In this document: one piece after another, positions 21,855-30,546 of the stretch | How the letters are laid out: each line of letters starts with the position of its first letter | Position numbering within the stretch: the first letter of the stretch is position 1 | NCBI RefSeq assembly: GCF_003610375.1 | Contig: NZ_RAPZ01000010.1 | Location: forward strand, 904,161 to 968,160 | Direction: 5' to 3' | DNA: 64,000 nucleotides | Source of the DNA: Sphingomonas sp. PP-CC-1A-547 | GTDB lineage: Bacteria > Pseudomonadota > Alphaproteobacteria > Sphingomonadales > Sphingomonadaceae | The notes under the pieces: generated by a model | Database searches by the model: none | What the model saw: the letters and a program-made list of their open reading frames with translations, nothing else | What the model was told of the DNA's origin: nothing | Translations under genes and position numbers: made by a program

Positions 21855-21870
21855 CCCAAACCAGACATTC
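21855..21870 (+). repeat. Short dispersed repeat, copy 3 of 3
   Basis: CCCAAACCAGACATTC, preceded by CCGCTCCCCTT. It lies in the 291-bp gap (21710-22000), in which no gene is seen. Confidence 0.5.
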
Positions 21871-22000
21871 GATATAATGAAACGATGCCGCGTCTTGATA
21901 CTTCGTAGGCAAGCTAATCACCTCCACCTCAAGACTAACAACACAAACTACCGGACGATATTTGGAACCTGCCTCCCGGGAGCGATCTAAACGATCCCCA

Positions 22001-23269
22001 TCACAACAGCACATCGACGCTGTGGATCACCAGCCCAACCAGGCCGCCGACGATCGTCCCGTTCACGCGGATATATTGCAGGTCGCGGCCGACGGCGTTT
22101 TCCAGGCGGCGGGTGATCGTGTCGGCGTCCCAGCTGCGGACCGTTTCCGAGACCAGCTTGACGATGCCGTCACCATAATCCGCCGCCGCGCCGACCGCCG
22201 CACGCCGCACGAACCGGTTGATCGTCCGCGACATGCGCGGATCGTGCTGCAATGTCTCGCCTAATTGGCGCAGGATGTCGCCGAGCTTGCCCGCCATGGC
22301 GCGCTCCGGATCGCGCGCGATCGCGAGTAAAGCACCGCGTGCCTGCTCCCACAGCCCGTCGAGCCAGCGCTGCATTGCCGGATTGTCGAGCAGGTCGTTC
22401 TTCATCGTCTCGACGCGCTCGCGCATGCGGCGGTCATATTGCAGGTCCCAGGCGAGCCGATCGAGCCCCTCCTCCGCCTTCAGGCGCAGCGGATGCTCGG
22501 GGTCCTCCGCCATCTCCGCGAGCAGCTTGTCGAATCCGCTGATGAGCTTGTCCGCGACGGTCGTGTCGAGCCCGGTCCAGCGCAGGATCGAGCCGGCCTT
22601 GTCGTGGACCATCGCGCGGACGAGGTGGTCGTTTGCGGCCAGCGTCTTCGCCGCCCAGCGGATCGCGCTTTCCAGCAGCGGCGCGTGGCGGCGCTCGGCG
22701 ATCGCGGCCTTCAGCAACTGGCCAAGGATCGGCGACACCTCCGTCGCGCGCAGGCGGGCGCCGATCCCGGCCTTGACCATCCCGCCGAGCCGCGCCGGAT
22801 CGAGACCCTCGAGCACCTGCGCGACCAGCTTCGACGCGCCCTGGCGAAAGCGCCCCCCGGCCCCCTCGGGCGGATCGGTCAGCCAGCGTGCGATCGCGCC
22901 CGCCACGTCGAGACGACGGGTTCGCCTTGCGATGACGACGGGGATCAGGAAATTCGCGCGGAGGAACTGCGCGAGTGTGTCGCCGATGCGGTCCTTGTTG
23001 TGCGGCACGATGGCTGTGTGCGGGATCGGCAGGCCGAGCGGATGGCGGAACAGCGCGGTCACCGCGAACCAGTCCGCGAGGCCGCCGACCATCGCCGCCT
23101 CGGCGAACGCGCGGACGAACGCGAAGGCGGGGTGGACGGGGACGAGCGCGCGGCTGACGAAGAAGGTCGCGGCCATGAACACGAGCAGCCCGGTCGCAAC
23201 GATCCGCATGCGGACGAGGGCGGGCGGCGTTGCTTCGCTCGCCGGGCGCGTGCGGGTTGAAACTGTCAT
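22001..23269 (-). CDS. DUF445 family membrane-anchored protein
   Basis: This 422-residue protein has an N-terminal transmembrane segment (about 23-42), then the DUF445 hallmark GGLADWFAVTALFRHPLG (about 62-79) and IPHTAIVPHNKDRIG. A long helical region follows and a C-terminal hydrophobic segment closes it. Members occur widely near envelope genes; the biochemical role is unknown. It marks the return to the high-GC core genome after the accessory patch. Confidence 0.85.
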   Translation of the reverse strand: MTVSTRTRPASEATPPALVRMRIVATGLLVFMAATFFVSRALVPVHPAFAFVRAFAEAAMVGGLADWFAVTALFRHPLGLPIPHTAIVPHNKDRIGDTLAQFLRANFLIPVVIARRTRRLDVAGAIARWLTDPPEGAGGRFRQGASKLVAQVLEGLDPARLGGMVKAGIGARLRATEVSPILGQLLKAAIAERRHAPLLESAIRWAAKTLAANDHLVRAMVHDKAGSILRWTGLDTTVADKLISGFDKLLAEMAEDPEHPLRLKAEEGLDRLAWDLQYDRRMRERVETMKNDLLDNPAMQRWLDGLWEQARGALLAIARDPERAMAGKLGDILRQLGETLQHDPRMSRTINRFVRRAAVGAAADYGDGIVKLVSETVRSWDADTITRRLENAVGRDLQYIRVNGTIVGGLVGLVIHSVDVLL

Positions 23270-23770
23270 GCCCGAAACAATCCCCCAGCGCGGGGATAGT
23301 TCACGAACGCCGCCGACGATCCGGCTTTCGCCCGGCGTGCGCTCGATTCAGGTGCGCTCGGCTGGTGGAATTTGGCCACCCCCGCGCTTGGTTGGCTGGG
23401 TCCCGAGCGGTCCGCGCTCGACTGCCACCCGGCTTCAGACCGATGCCGGCGTGACCGGCCCACGCTCAACCGCCGCGTGTGTGATTCGCCCGTGCTCGAC
23501 CAGACGGCTCGCGCTGGTGACCTTCGTGCCGTATTCCTCGACGCCAGGCCGACGCGCGATGCTTCTGACCCGCCCGCGCTCGGCTGGCCCAAGCCCGACC
23601 GCCCGGCTTTCGACTGAGTCCGGCATGACCGGTCTACGCTCGACCGGCGCGCGCTCGACCTCCCCATGCTCGACCCGACGGCGCGTGCAGGCGCCGTTCG
23701 TGCCGTATTCCGCGACGCCCCGCCATCACGCGGAACTCCGGCGTCGCTCAACACGAGGGGCGCGATGGCG
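23270..23770. repeat. Non-coding spacer with degenerate 174-bp tandem repeat
   Basis: This 501-bp gap lies between the DUF445 start and the RND pump stop. Two diverged units about 174 bp apart share blocks such as CGTGCCGTATTCC..CGACGCC, and both carry GCTCGACC and CCCGGCTT words. A minus-strand open frame here is Arg/Ser-rich with a matching 58-residue period (SRNTAR... repeated), which reflects the DNA repeat. It is not accepted as a gene. Confidence 0.6.
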
Positions 23771-26700
23771 TCACTCGGCTGGCTGTGTGCCATCGCCGAG
23801 CTTGGGGGTTGCCGGTCCGAGCCGTGGCCCCGACGGTCCGGCGAGCCCGATGACTTCGCTGCCGTCGTCGCCGGGGCGATAGGTGAGCAGGCTGCGGCCG
23901 AGGCGTGGGCCGATATACCGCTCGATCCCGACCGCGAGGCTGAACGCCGCGGGGACGATCAACAGCGTCAGGATGGTCGACAGGACGAGCCCGCCGATCA
24001 CGACGATGCCCATCGGCGCGCGCCACGATCCGTCGCCGCCAAGCGACAGCGCGGTCGGGATCATGCCCGCGACCATCGCGACCGTGGTCATCACGATCGG
24101 CTGCGCGCGCTTGTGGCCGGCATCGACCACCGCGGTCCAGACGTCGACGCCCTTGCCCATCTCCTCCAGCGCGAAGTCGATCAGCAGAATCGAGTTCTTC
24201 GCGACGATGCCGAGCAGCATGAGGATACCGATGAACACCGGCATCGACACCGGATTGCCCGTCGCCCACAACGCGATCAATCCGCCAAGCGGCGCCAGCA
24301 ACAGCGACCCCATGTTGACGAACGGCGGCAGCGCACGGCGGTACAGCAGCACCAGCACCGCAAACACGAGGAACGTCCCCGCGATCACCGCCAGGATGAA
24401 GTTGTTGATCATCTCCGCCTGAAACTTGGACTGCCCGAGCACGAGTTTGTTCACGCCAGTGGGCAGGTTCGCCATCGTCGGCAGCGCGTCGATCTGCTTC
24501 TGCGCTACGCCCGAGACGATACCGGGGGCGAGATCGGCGCCGATCGTCAGCTGACGCTGTTGATTGACGCGGTCGATCTTGGTCGGGCCGGAGCCGAGCG
24601 TAATCTCCGCCACGAGGTTGAGCGGAACCGAACCACCCGAGGCGGTCGACACCGGCAGGTTCTGGATCGTCGAGAGCTCGCTGCGCGCGCCCTGATCTAG
24701 CGCGACGCGGATCGGGATCTGGCGATCGGACAGCGAGAAGCGTGCGGAGTTCTGGTCGATATCGCCCAAGGTCGCGATCCGGATCGCCGACGACAGTGCC
24801 TGCGTCGTCACGCCGAGATTGGCGGCAAGATCGAAGCGCGGCTTGATGACGATTTCCGGGCGCTGCATGTTGCCGGCGACGCGCGGCGCGACCAGCGTCG
24901 GCAGGCGCGACATCTCGGTCACGATCTTCTGCGCGGTCGCATCGAGCAGTTTGGGATCGTCGCCACCCAGCGTCACGCTCATGTCGCGCGTGCTGCCGCC
25001 CCAGCCATTCTGCGACCGGAACGAAACGCGCGCATCGGGGATCGCCGCAAGCTGGGGTGCGAGGCTGCGCTCGAACTCCGTGCTCTTCATCTTTCGATCG
25101 TCCTTGAGCGTCGCGGTGACGCGGCCGGCATTGACCGAACCATTGGCGCCGCTGCGCGCATAGACCGACTGCACGTCCGGCTGCGATCCGATCAACGCCG
25201 CGACCTTGGTCACCACCGCTTCGGTTTGCGCCAACGTCGTCCCCGGCACCATGTCGATCACCGCCATCGAGGTGTCGTTGTCCTGCGCGGGCTGGAACGT
25301 CATCGGCAGCACCGCGAACATAACGATCGTCATGAGGAACGCGAACACGCCGAGCCCGAGCACCCAGAAGCGGTGATCGCGGAAGCGGCTGGTCAGGCGG
25401 TGGAAGCCGCCACGGGCGGCCGAGGCCTTCGCCTTGCCGGTCTCCAGCGTCCATTTCAGCGTCGCCATATAGCCGTCCATCAGGACGCCCTCGCCGTGCA
25501 CCGCGGGGCCGGCGGATTTGAGGAAATACGCCGCGAGCATCGGCGTGACGAGGCGTGCGACCGCGAGGCTCATCAGCACCGAGGCAACCACCGTCAGGCC
25601 AAAATTCTTGAAGAACTGACCCGAGATACCCGGCATCAGGCCGACCGGCAGGAACACCGCGACGATCGCCATCGTCGTCGCCAGCACGGCGAGACCGATC
25701 TCGTCGGCGGCGTCGATCGAGGCCTGATAGGCGGACTTGCCCATCCGCATGTGCCGGACGATGTTCTCGATCTCGACGATCGCATCGTCGACCAGCACGC
25801 CCGCGACGAGGCTGAGCGCGAGCAGCGTCATCTGGTTCAGGTTGAAGCCGAGCAGGTCCATGAACCAGAAGGCCGGGATCGCCGACAGCGGGATCGCCAG
25901 CGACGAGATCACCGTGGCGCGCCAGTCGCGCAGGAACAGGAACACCACGATCACCGCGAGCACCGCGCCCTCGATCATCGCGTGTATCGCGCTCTCATAC
26001 TGCATTTCGGTATATTTGACGCTGTTCGAGCGCAGCACGAAATGCACGTTCGGGTTGCGCTTTTCCATCGCCGCGAGCTTCTTCACCGCCTCGTTGAAGA
26101 CGGTGACGTCGGACGAACCCTTGGAGCGCTGAAAATCGAAACTGATCGTCTGGCGGCCGTCGATTGCCGCGCGACTGCGCTGTTCCGCGTAGAGATCGCG
26201 GACCTGCGCGATGTCGGCCAATCGTACCGTGCGGCCATTGCCGACACTGATTTGAGTCTGGGCGAGTGCGACCGCGTCCTTAGCGTTGCCGAGCACGCGG
26301 ACCGACTGCTCGGATCCGGCGATCTCGGCGCGACCGCCCGCCGCGTTCAGATTGACCTGCCGGAGTTGAGCGTTGACCTGGCTCGCGGTCAGCCCCTGGC
26401 TTTGCAGCTTGAGCGGGTCGAGGATGATGCGGATCTCGCGACTGACGCCGCCGTTGCGGTTGACCGCGGCCATGCCGGGGACCGACAGCAATTCCTTCGC
26501 GACGTTGTTGTCGATGTACCAGCTGAGCTGTTCGACCGTCATGTCCTTGGCGATCACCGAATAGCTGGCGAGATCGTTGTCGGTGGTATTCGCGCGGAAC
26601 ACCTGCGGCTCGAGGATACCCTCGGGCAGGTCGCTACGGATCTGGGCGATCGCGTCGCGGACGTCGGTGACGGCGCGATCGATCGGCGTGCCGATGCTGA

Positions 26701-26992
26701 GTTGGACGACGGTCTGCGACTGGCCCTCGGTCACGGTCGAGGTGATCTCGTCGATGCCCTGGAGCGAGCGGACTGCGGCCTCGACGCGCTGCGTGACCTG
26801 CGTCTCGAGCTCGGTCGGCGCGGCACCCGGCTGGTTGATGACGACGATCGCGATCGGGAAATCGATGTCCGGATCGTTGTTCACGTCCATCCGCATGAAG
26901 CTGACGATGCCCGCCAGCGTCAGTGCGATGAACAGAACGATCGGCGGCACCGGGTTGCGGATCGCCCAGGCCGAGATGTTGCGAAAGTTCAT
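23771..26992 (-). CDS. RND efflux transporter permease (AcrB/HAE1-like)
   Basis: This 1073-residue inner-membrane proton-driven pump has the duplicated RND layout of twelve transmembrane segments and two large periplasmic loops. The N-terminus (FRNISAWAIRNPVPPIVLFI) and TM4 with VLVDDAIVEIENI, which carries the proton-relay Asp pair, are typical. The C-terminal MLLGIVAKNSILLIDF motif is present. It starts 4 bp after the stop of its adaptor gene. No outer-membrane factor gene is in the window, so it must use one encoded elsewhere. The substrate is unknown. Confidence 0.93.
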   Translation of the reverse strand: MNFRNISAWAIRNPVPPIVLFIALTLAGIVSFMRMDVNNDPDIDFPIAIVVINQPGAAPTELETQVTQRVEAAVRSLQGIDEITSTVTEGQSQTVVQLSIGTPIDRAVTDVRDAIAQIRSDLPEGILEPQVFRANTTDNDLASYSVIAKDMTVEQLSWYIDNNVAKELLSVPGMAAVNRNGGVSREIRIILDPLKLQSQGLTASQVNAQLRQVNLNAAGGRAEIAGSEQSVRVLGNAKDAVALAQTQISVGNGRTVRLADIAQVRDLYAEQRSRAAIDGRQTISFDFQRSKGSSDVTVFNEAVKKLAAMEKRNPNVHFVLRSNSVKYTEMQYESAIHAMIEGAVLAVIVVFLFLRDWRATVISSLAIPLSAIPAFWFMDLLGFNLNQMTLLALSLVAGVLVDDAIVEIENIVRHMRMGKSAYQASIDAADEIGLAVLATTMAIVAVFLPVGLMPGISGQFFKNFGLTVVASVLMSLAVARLVTPMLAAYFLKSAGPAVHGEGVLMDGYMATLKWTLETGKAKASAARGGFHRLTSRFRDHRFWVLGLGVFAFLMTIVMFAVLPMTFQPAQDNDTSMAVIDMVPGTTLAQTEAVVTKVAALIGSQPDVQSVYARSGANGSVNAGRVTATLKDDRKMKSTEFERSLAPQLAAIPDARVSFRSQNGWGGSTRDMSVTLGGDDPKLLDATAQKIVTEMSRLPTLVAPRVAGNMQRPEIVIKPRFDLAANLGVTTQALSSAIRIATLGDIDQNSARFSLSDRQIPIRVALDQGARSELSTIQNLPVSTASGGSVPLNLVAEITLGSGPTKIDRVNQQRQLTIGADLAPGIVSGVAQKQIDALPTMANLPTGVNKLVLGQSKFQAEMINNFILAVIAGTFLVFAVLVLLYRRALPPFVNMGSLLLAPLGGLIALWATGNPVSMPVFIGILMLLGIVAKNSILLIDFALEEMGKGVDVWTAVVDAGHKRAQPIVMTTVAMVAGMIPTALSLGGDGSWRAPMGIVVIGGLVLSTILTLLIVPAAFSLAVGIERYIGPRLGRSLLTYRPGDDGSEVIGLAGPSGPRLGPATPKLGDGTQPAE

Positions 26993-26996
26993 GAGC

Positions 26997-28187
26997 TCAG
27001 CTCGCTTTCTTCGTGACCGGCTTCACCTTCTGCCCGGGCGCCAGGAACCCGCCTGCAGACAACACTACTCGCTCGGTTCCATCGAGTCCGCTGAGAATCG
27101 TCACGCCCGCATCGGAGACCTGACCGATCTTGATATCGCGGCGCACGGCCTTGTTATCGGCGCCGATGATATAGACGAAGCTGCCCTTCTCGTCGCTCTG
27201 CAGCGCCGAATCAGGGAGCAACGGCGCCTGGGTCGCACCGCCGACGATCGTCGCCGCGGCGAAACCACCCGGCCGCAGCGCTGGGTCATAGGCGACCGCG
27301 ATCCGCGCAATGCCCTGGCGGCTCTGCGGGTCGATCACCGGCGAGACCTGCCATACCTGACCGGGGAAGCCCTGAGTCGTGCCGACCGGAACGACGGTCG
27401 CACGCGCGCCAGCATGGAGCCCGGCGAGATCCGCTTCGCTCAACTGCGCGCGCATTTCCATCTGGCCGTCCGCAGCCATGCGGAACAGTACGCCGGTACC
27501 CGCGCCGACGACCTGGCCGGATTCGACGCCGCGCGTCAGCACGAGGCCGGCGGCGGGCGCACGGATATCGAGCCGTCCGTTGCGCGCACGCGCCTCGCCG
27601 AGCGTGGCCTGCGCCACCTTCACGCGTGCGGCTGCGGCGTCGCGCGTCGCGGCCTTGCGCTGGAGATCGGCCTTCGAGATGAAGCCGCGATCGACGAGCT
27701 GCTTGGCGCGATCGAGTTCGGCTTGCGCGATCGTCTCGTCGGAGCGCGCGACGCTGACAGAGGCGGCGAGCGAGGCGGCGGTCTCGGTCTGGACCGAGCG
27801 ATCGACCGTCGCCAGCACCTGGCCAGCCGCGACCCACTGGCCCGGCTCGACCAGCACGCGCGTGATCATCCCGCCCTCGCCCGCGACGCCGACCGGCATT
27901 TCGCGACGCGCGGCGATCGTGCCGGTCGCGGAAATCGTGCGATCGACGGTCTTGCGCCCCGGCACCATGACCGAGACGGTCGGCACCTGTTCGACGACCG
28001 GACCGGCGGCGGCGTCCTTCTTGCCGCCCTTGAACGCGAAGACGGCGCCGACGATCGCCAGCACGACGACGACCGCGATGATGATGTTGCGGCGGCGGTG
28101 CGACGGTGCGGTGTACTCGGAGAGCACGAGCTGGTCCTCGGTCTCGCCACCGTCAATCTGACCGACGGTCTTCGTCTCGTAGTTCAT
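26997..28187 (-). CDS. RND efflux periplasmic adaptor (membrane fusion protein)
   Basis: This 396-residue adaptor has a cytoplasmic N-terminal stretch of about 32 residues, one transmembrane helix (about 34-51) and a lipoyl/HlyD core with a helical hairpin (about 145-180) and barrel domains. The uncleaved anchor differs from the lipoprotein adaptors of AcrA type. The ATG at 28187 (MNYETKT) is chosen since upstream sequence reads into the promoter region. It forms an operon with the downstream permease. Confidence 0.9.
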   Translation of the reverse strand: MNYETKTVGQIDGGETEDQLVLSEYTAPSHRRRNIIIAVVVVLAIVGAVFAFKGGKKDAAAGPVVEQVPTVSVMVPGRKTVDRTISATGTIAARREMPVGVAGEGGMITRVLVEPGQWVAAGQVLATVDRSVQTETAASLAASVSVARSDETIAQAELDRAKQLVDRGFISKADLQRKAATRDAAAARVKVAQATLGEARARNGRLDIRAPAAGLVLTRGVESGQVVGAGTGVLFRMAADGQMEMRAQLSEADLAGLHAGARATVVPVGTTQGFPGQVWQVSPVIDPQSRQGIARIAVAYDPALRPGGFAAATIVGGATQAPLLPDSALQSDEKGSFVYIIGADNKAVRRDIKIGQVSDAGVTILSGLDGTERVVLSAGGFLAPGQKVKPVTKKAS

Positions 28188-28394
28188 GCGCGTCACAATC
28201 CCAATTTCGACCGGTCTTGTCTCGACCCGCTTCGCCATTCACCGGCTGTGTTATATGAATAGGTCACCGCGCTCAAGCCCTTTGGCTCATGCGGACCGCA
28301 GACATGCTTCGATTCCGATCTATCCGCAATGCCGTTCAGCTTGCGTTGAACTGTGTAGGACGACAGGCAGGTCGTGTTCTACCGGAGAGAAACA

Positions 28395-29132
28395 ATGAAG
28401 ACAGCATCGTTCCTGAGCGCCCTCGCTACCGTCGCGATCAGCTTGCCTGCCGTCGCTGCCAACGCCCAGGCCGCGCCGACGACCGTCGAGCCCATGGTGC
28501 CTGCCGCCGGGACCGTTCTGGACGTGACCGCCGAGGGGCGGACAACTCGAGTGCCCGATCTGGCGACAATCCGCGCCGGCGTCGTATCCCAGTCGACGAC
28601 CGCGGCGGCTGCGCTCACCGACAATGCGCAGCGGATGGCGAAGGTGCTGGCATCGCTCAGGCGCGCAGGCGTTGTGCCGCGCGACATCGCTACCTCGAAC
28701 GTCCAGCTTGCGCCGCAATATCGCTATGCGGACAACCAGCCGCCGGTCATCACCGGGTATCAGGCGACCAACACCGTCTCGATCCGCTTCCGCGACGTCG
28801 CGAAGTCGGGGACGGTCCTCGATGCGCTGGTGGCTGAGGGTGCGAACCAGATCGACGGGCCGAACCTGACGATCGACAAGCCCGACGCGGCGCTGGACGA
28901 GGCACGGACCGACGCGATCGCGCAGGCCAAGCGCCGCGCGGATCTGTATGCCAAGGCGGCGGGGCTGCGCGTGTCGCGGATCGTCTCGATCGCGGAATCG
29001 GGCCAGGATACGGGTGGTCCGGCGCAACCGATGTTCATGGCGCGTGCGGCGATGGCCAAGGACAGCACGCAGATCGCACCCGGCGAGAAGGACGTGACGG
29101 TCACGCTGTCGGTGCGCTTCCTGCTGAACTGA
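28395..29132 (+). CDS. SIMPL domain (DUF541) periplasmic protein
   Basis: This 245-residue protein has a clear signal peptide (MKTASFLSALATVAISLPAVAANAQA). A SIMPL/DUF541 domain follows (about 38-240), including the TVTAEGRTTRVPD-like opening and a helical AQAKRRADLYAKAAG segment. Such proteins (YggE, BP26) are periplasmic and linked to oxidative or membrane stress; the mechanism is unclear. A GGAGAGA ribosome site precedes the ATG. It is divergent from the RND operon across 207 bp that should hold both promoters. Confidence 0.88.
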   Translation: MKTASFLSALATVAISLPAVAANAQAAPTTVEPMVPAAGTVLDVTAEGRTTRVPDLATIRAGVVSQSTTAAAALTDNAQRMAKVLASLRRAGVVPRDIATSNVQLAPQYRYADNQPPVITGYQATNTVSIRFRDVAKSGTVLDALVAEGANQIDGPNLTIDKPDAALDEARTDAIAQAKRRADLYAKAAGLRVSRIVSIAESGQDTGGPAQPMFMARAAMAKDSTQIAPGEKDVTVTLSVRFLLN

Positions 29133-29146
29133 CGTCTCTCACTTAT

Positions 29147-29268
29147 CCTCCCCCGCAAGGGGGAGGTGTCGCCGAAGGTGACGGAGGGGGAGGACACGGA
29201 ACAGCGGTGATCGCTTTCCTGCCCCTCCGTCTGGCAAGGACCAGCCACCTCCCCCTGGCGGGGGAGGA
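29147..29268. repeat. Palindromic intergenic repeat, family 3
   Basis: Arms ATCCTCCCCCGCAAGGGGGAGGTG and CACCTCCCCCTGGCGGGGGAGGAT are inverted, with inner GACGGAGGGG / CCCCTCCGTC. The inner segment CCCTCCGTCTGGCAAG matches the copy at 14011. It lies downstream of the SIMPL gene. Confidence 0.88.
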
Positions 29269-29307
29269 TTACGAGAGGTGCGGCGGGTCCAAGCATCCGC
29301 ACGCACG

Positions 29308-29344
29308 AAAAAAGGGCCGCCCGGTTGCCCGGACGGCCCTTCTT
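29308..29344. terminator. Bidirectional rho-independent terminator
   Basis: AAAAAAGGGCCGCCCGG, loop TTG, then CCCGGACGGCCCTTCTT. The GC-rich stem has an A tract on one side and a T-rich run on the other. It lies between the convergent SIMPL and GlsB-like genes. Confidence 0.8.
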
Positions 29345-29369
29345 CAACTTCGCGTGACGAAGCGAACTC

Positions 29370-29627
29370 TTAGCGGACGCTACCGCGACGCACGAGATTC
29401 ACGATCGCGAGCAGGACGATGGCGCCCAGCAGCGACACGATGAACGAGGTCAGCGTGAGCGGTGCGTTGTTGATCGAACCACCCGACAGGATCAGGCCAC
29501 CGATGAACGCGCCGACGATGCCGACGATGATGTTCAGGAAGATGCCCTGCTGCGCATCGGTGCGCATGATCATGCTAGCGATCCAGCCGATGACGCCGCC
29601 GATGATCAGCCAAAGAATGAGACCCAT
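29370..29627 (-). CDS. GlsB/YeaQ/YmgE family membrane protein
   Basis: This 85-residue protein has three hydrophobic segments and the family opening MGLILWLIIGGVIGWIAS, then NIIVGIVGAFIGG. These transglycosylase-associated-type proteins are small inner-membrane proteins induced by general stress. It ends at a bidirectional terminator. Confidence 0.88.
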   Translation of the reverse strand: MGLILWLIIGGVIGWIASMIMRTDAQQGIFLNIIVGIVGAFIGGLILSGGSINNAPLTLTSFIVSLLGAIVLLAIVNLVRRGSVR

Positions 29628-29720
29628 GATATTTTCCCTCCGTTGAACCCGTATCCGGGCGATGGCGGAAAGACGTGCGAACGGCGTTTTTTGTTCCGCT
29701 CGCGTTTTGAGTTTTGCCGC

Positions 29721-30020
29721 TCAATACTTTTGTTGGCGCTCGTACAACGACTTATAGTGCTGGATCCGCGTCACGCGCAGTCCGGGCATTCCCGACCGAT
29801 CGATCGCCCGCTGCCATCCGGCGAACTCCTCGACCGTCAGGCCATAGCGCGCGCAGACATCGTCGACACTCAGCAGCCCGCCATTCACCGCAGCAACGAC
29901 TTCGGCCTTGCGCCGCACGACCCAGCGCGTGGTGCTGGGCGGTGGCAGGCTGTCCAGCGTCAGCTGCTCGCCCAATGGCCCGATGACCTTGCCGGGACGG
30001 ATTTTCTGGTTCTCGATCAT
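29721..30020 (-). CDS. sciP: DUF1153 protein, SciP-type CtrA inhibitor
   Basis: This 99-residue protein matches SciP (DUF1153), which in Caulobacter binds CtrA and blocks its activation of target promoters late in the cell cycle. The conserved body LPPPSTTRWVVRRKAEVVAAV and the helix-turn-helix region GLLSVDDVCARYGLTVEEF are complete. The ATG at 30020 (MIENQKIRPGKVIGP) gives the family N-terminus. Its presence supports an alphaproteobacterial host with a CtrA circuit. That it works as in Caulobacter is inferred. Confidence 0.88.
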   Translation of the reverse strand: MIENQKIRPGKVIGPLGEQLTLDSLPPPSTTRWVVRRKAEVVAAVNGGLLSVDDVCARYGLTVEEFAGWQRAIDRSGMPGLRVTRIQHYKSLYERQQKY

Positions 30021-30123
30021 TTGAAACCTCTGATCGGGGCGGGGGGCCCCCTCTCGATACGCACACACGACCTGTAATCGCAGGTCTTGAAGATCGGCTG
30101 AAACGCCGCGGTAAACAGCATCT

Positions 30124-30351
30124 TCATTCCTCCTTCCAACGGGTCAACGCCGCGGCCATCGGCCCGTTGAACGCACCGTGGAGCGGCGCAAACAACTTCG
30201 GATCGATCGTGGCGCGAGCAAATCCCGCCTGCACCGCCGCTGTCGGGCTCGCTGCCTGTCGGGCGGCGATACCGACGATCAGGACGGCCAGGTCACCCGG
30301 AAGAACGGTGACCTCTGCGTCGCGATCGAAACGGGGAAAACTCAGGTCCAA
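30124..30351 (-). CDS. Hypothetical protein upstream of sciP
   Basis: This 75-residue soluble ORF (FPRFDRDAEVTVLPGDLAVLIVG...) has no recognised domain. The only start in frame is TTG at 30351, since the frame is closed by TAG shortly upstream. It is on the same strand as sciP, about 100 bp upstream. Codon use looks coding-like, but the start is weak. Confidence 0.35.
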   Translation of the reverse strand: MDLSFPRFDRDAEVTVLPGDLAVLIVGIAARQAASPTAAVQAGFARATIDPKLFAPLHGAFNGPMAAALTRWKEE

Positions 30352-30546
30352 CGGGATACTCGCTTCATTCTCGGAAGCCCCTGTCTAGGCCAAGGGGATG
30401 AAGACTGCGTAAAACACCCGCCACGCAGTGGCCGATTTGTTGCATTGCGACGTTCGCCGGTCGCATTTTTCACTCGCTTTGGCCTGATCGAGGTTAATCG
30501 ACGCATCTTTTTGCAACGGAGTGCCTCCGCGCTTATGTAGCGCCGC

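Noticed and set aside
21811..22014. 67-residue minus-strand frame
   Set aside because: No ribosome site, overlaps the DUF445 stop and includes a dispersed repeat copy; Cys-rich start looks accidental.
23266..23793. 175-residue minus-strand Arg/Ser-rich frame with internal repeats
   Set aside because: It overlaps the end of the RND permease frame and its repeat pattern follows from the DNA tandem repeat; no start signal. Kept only as a repeat region.
25226..28262. Long plus-strand open frames (596 and 561 residues) opposite the RND pump and adaptor
   Set aside because: Arg/His/Asp-rich shadows with no motifs; the minus-strand genes are complete and canonical.
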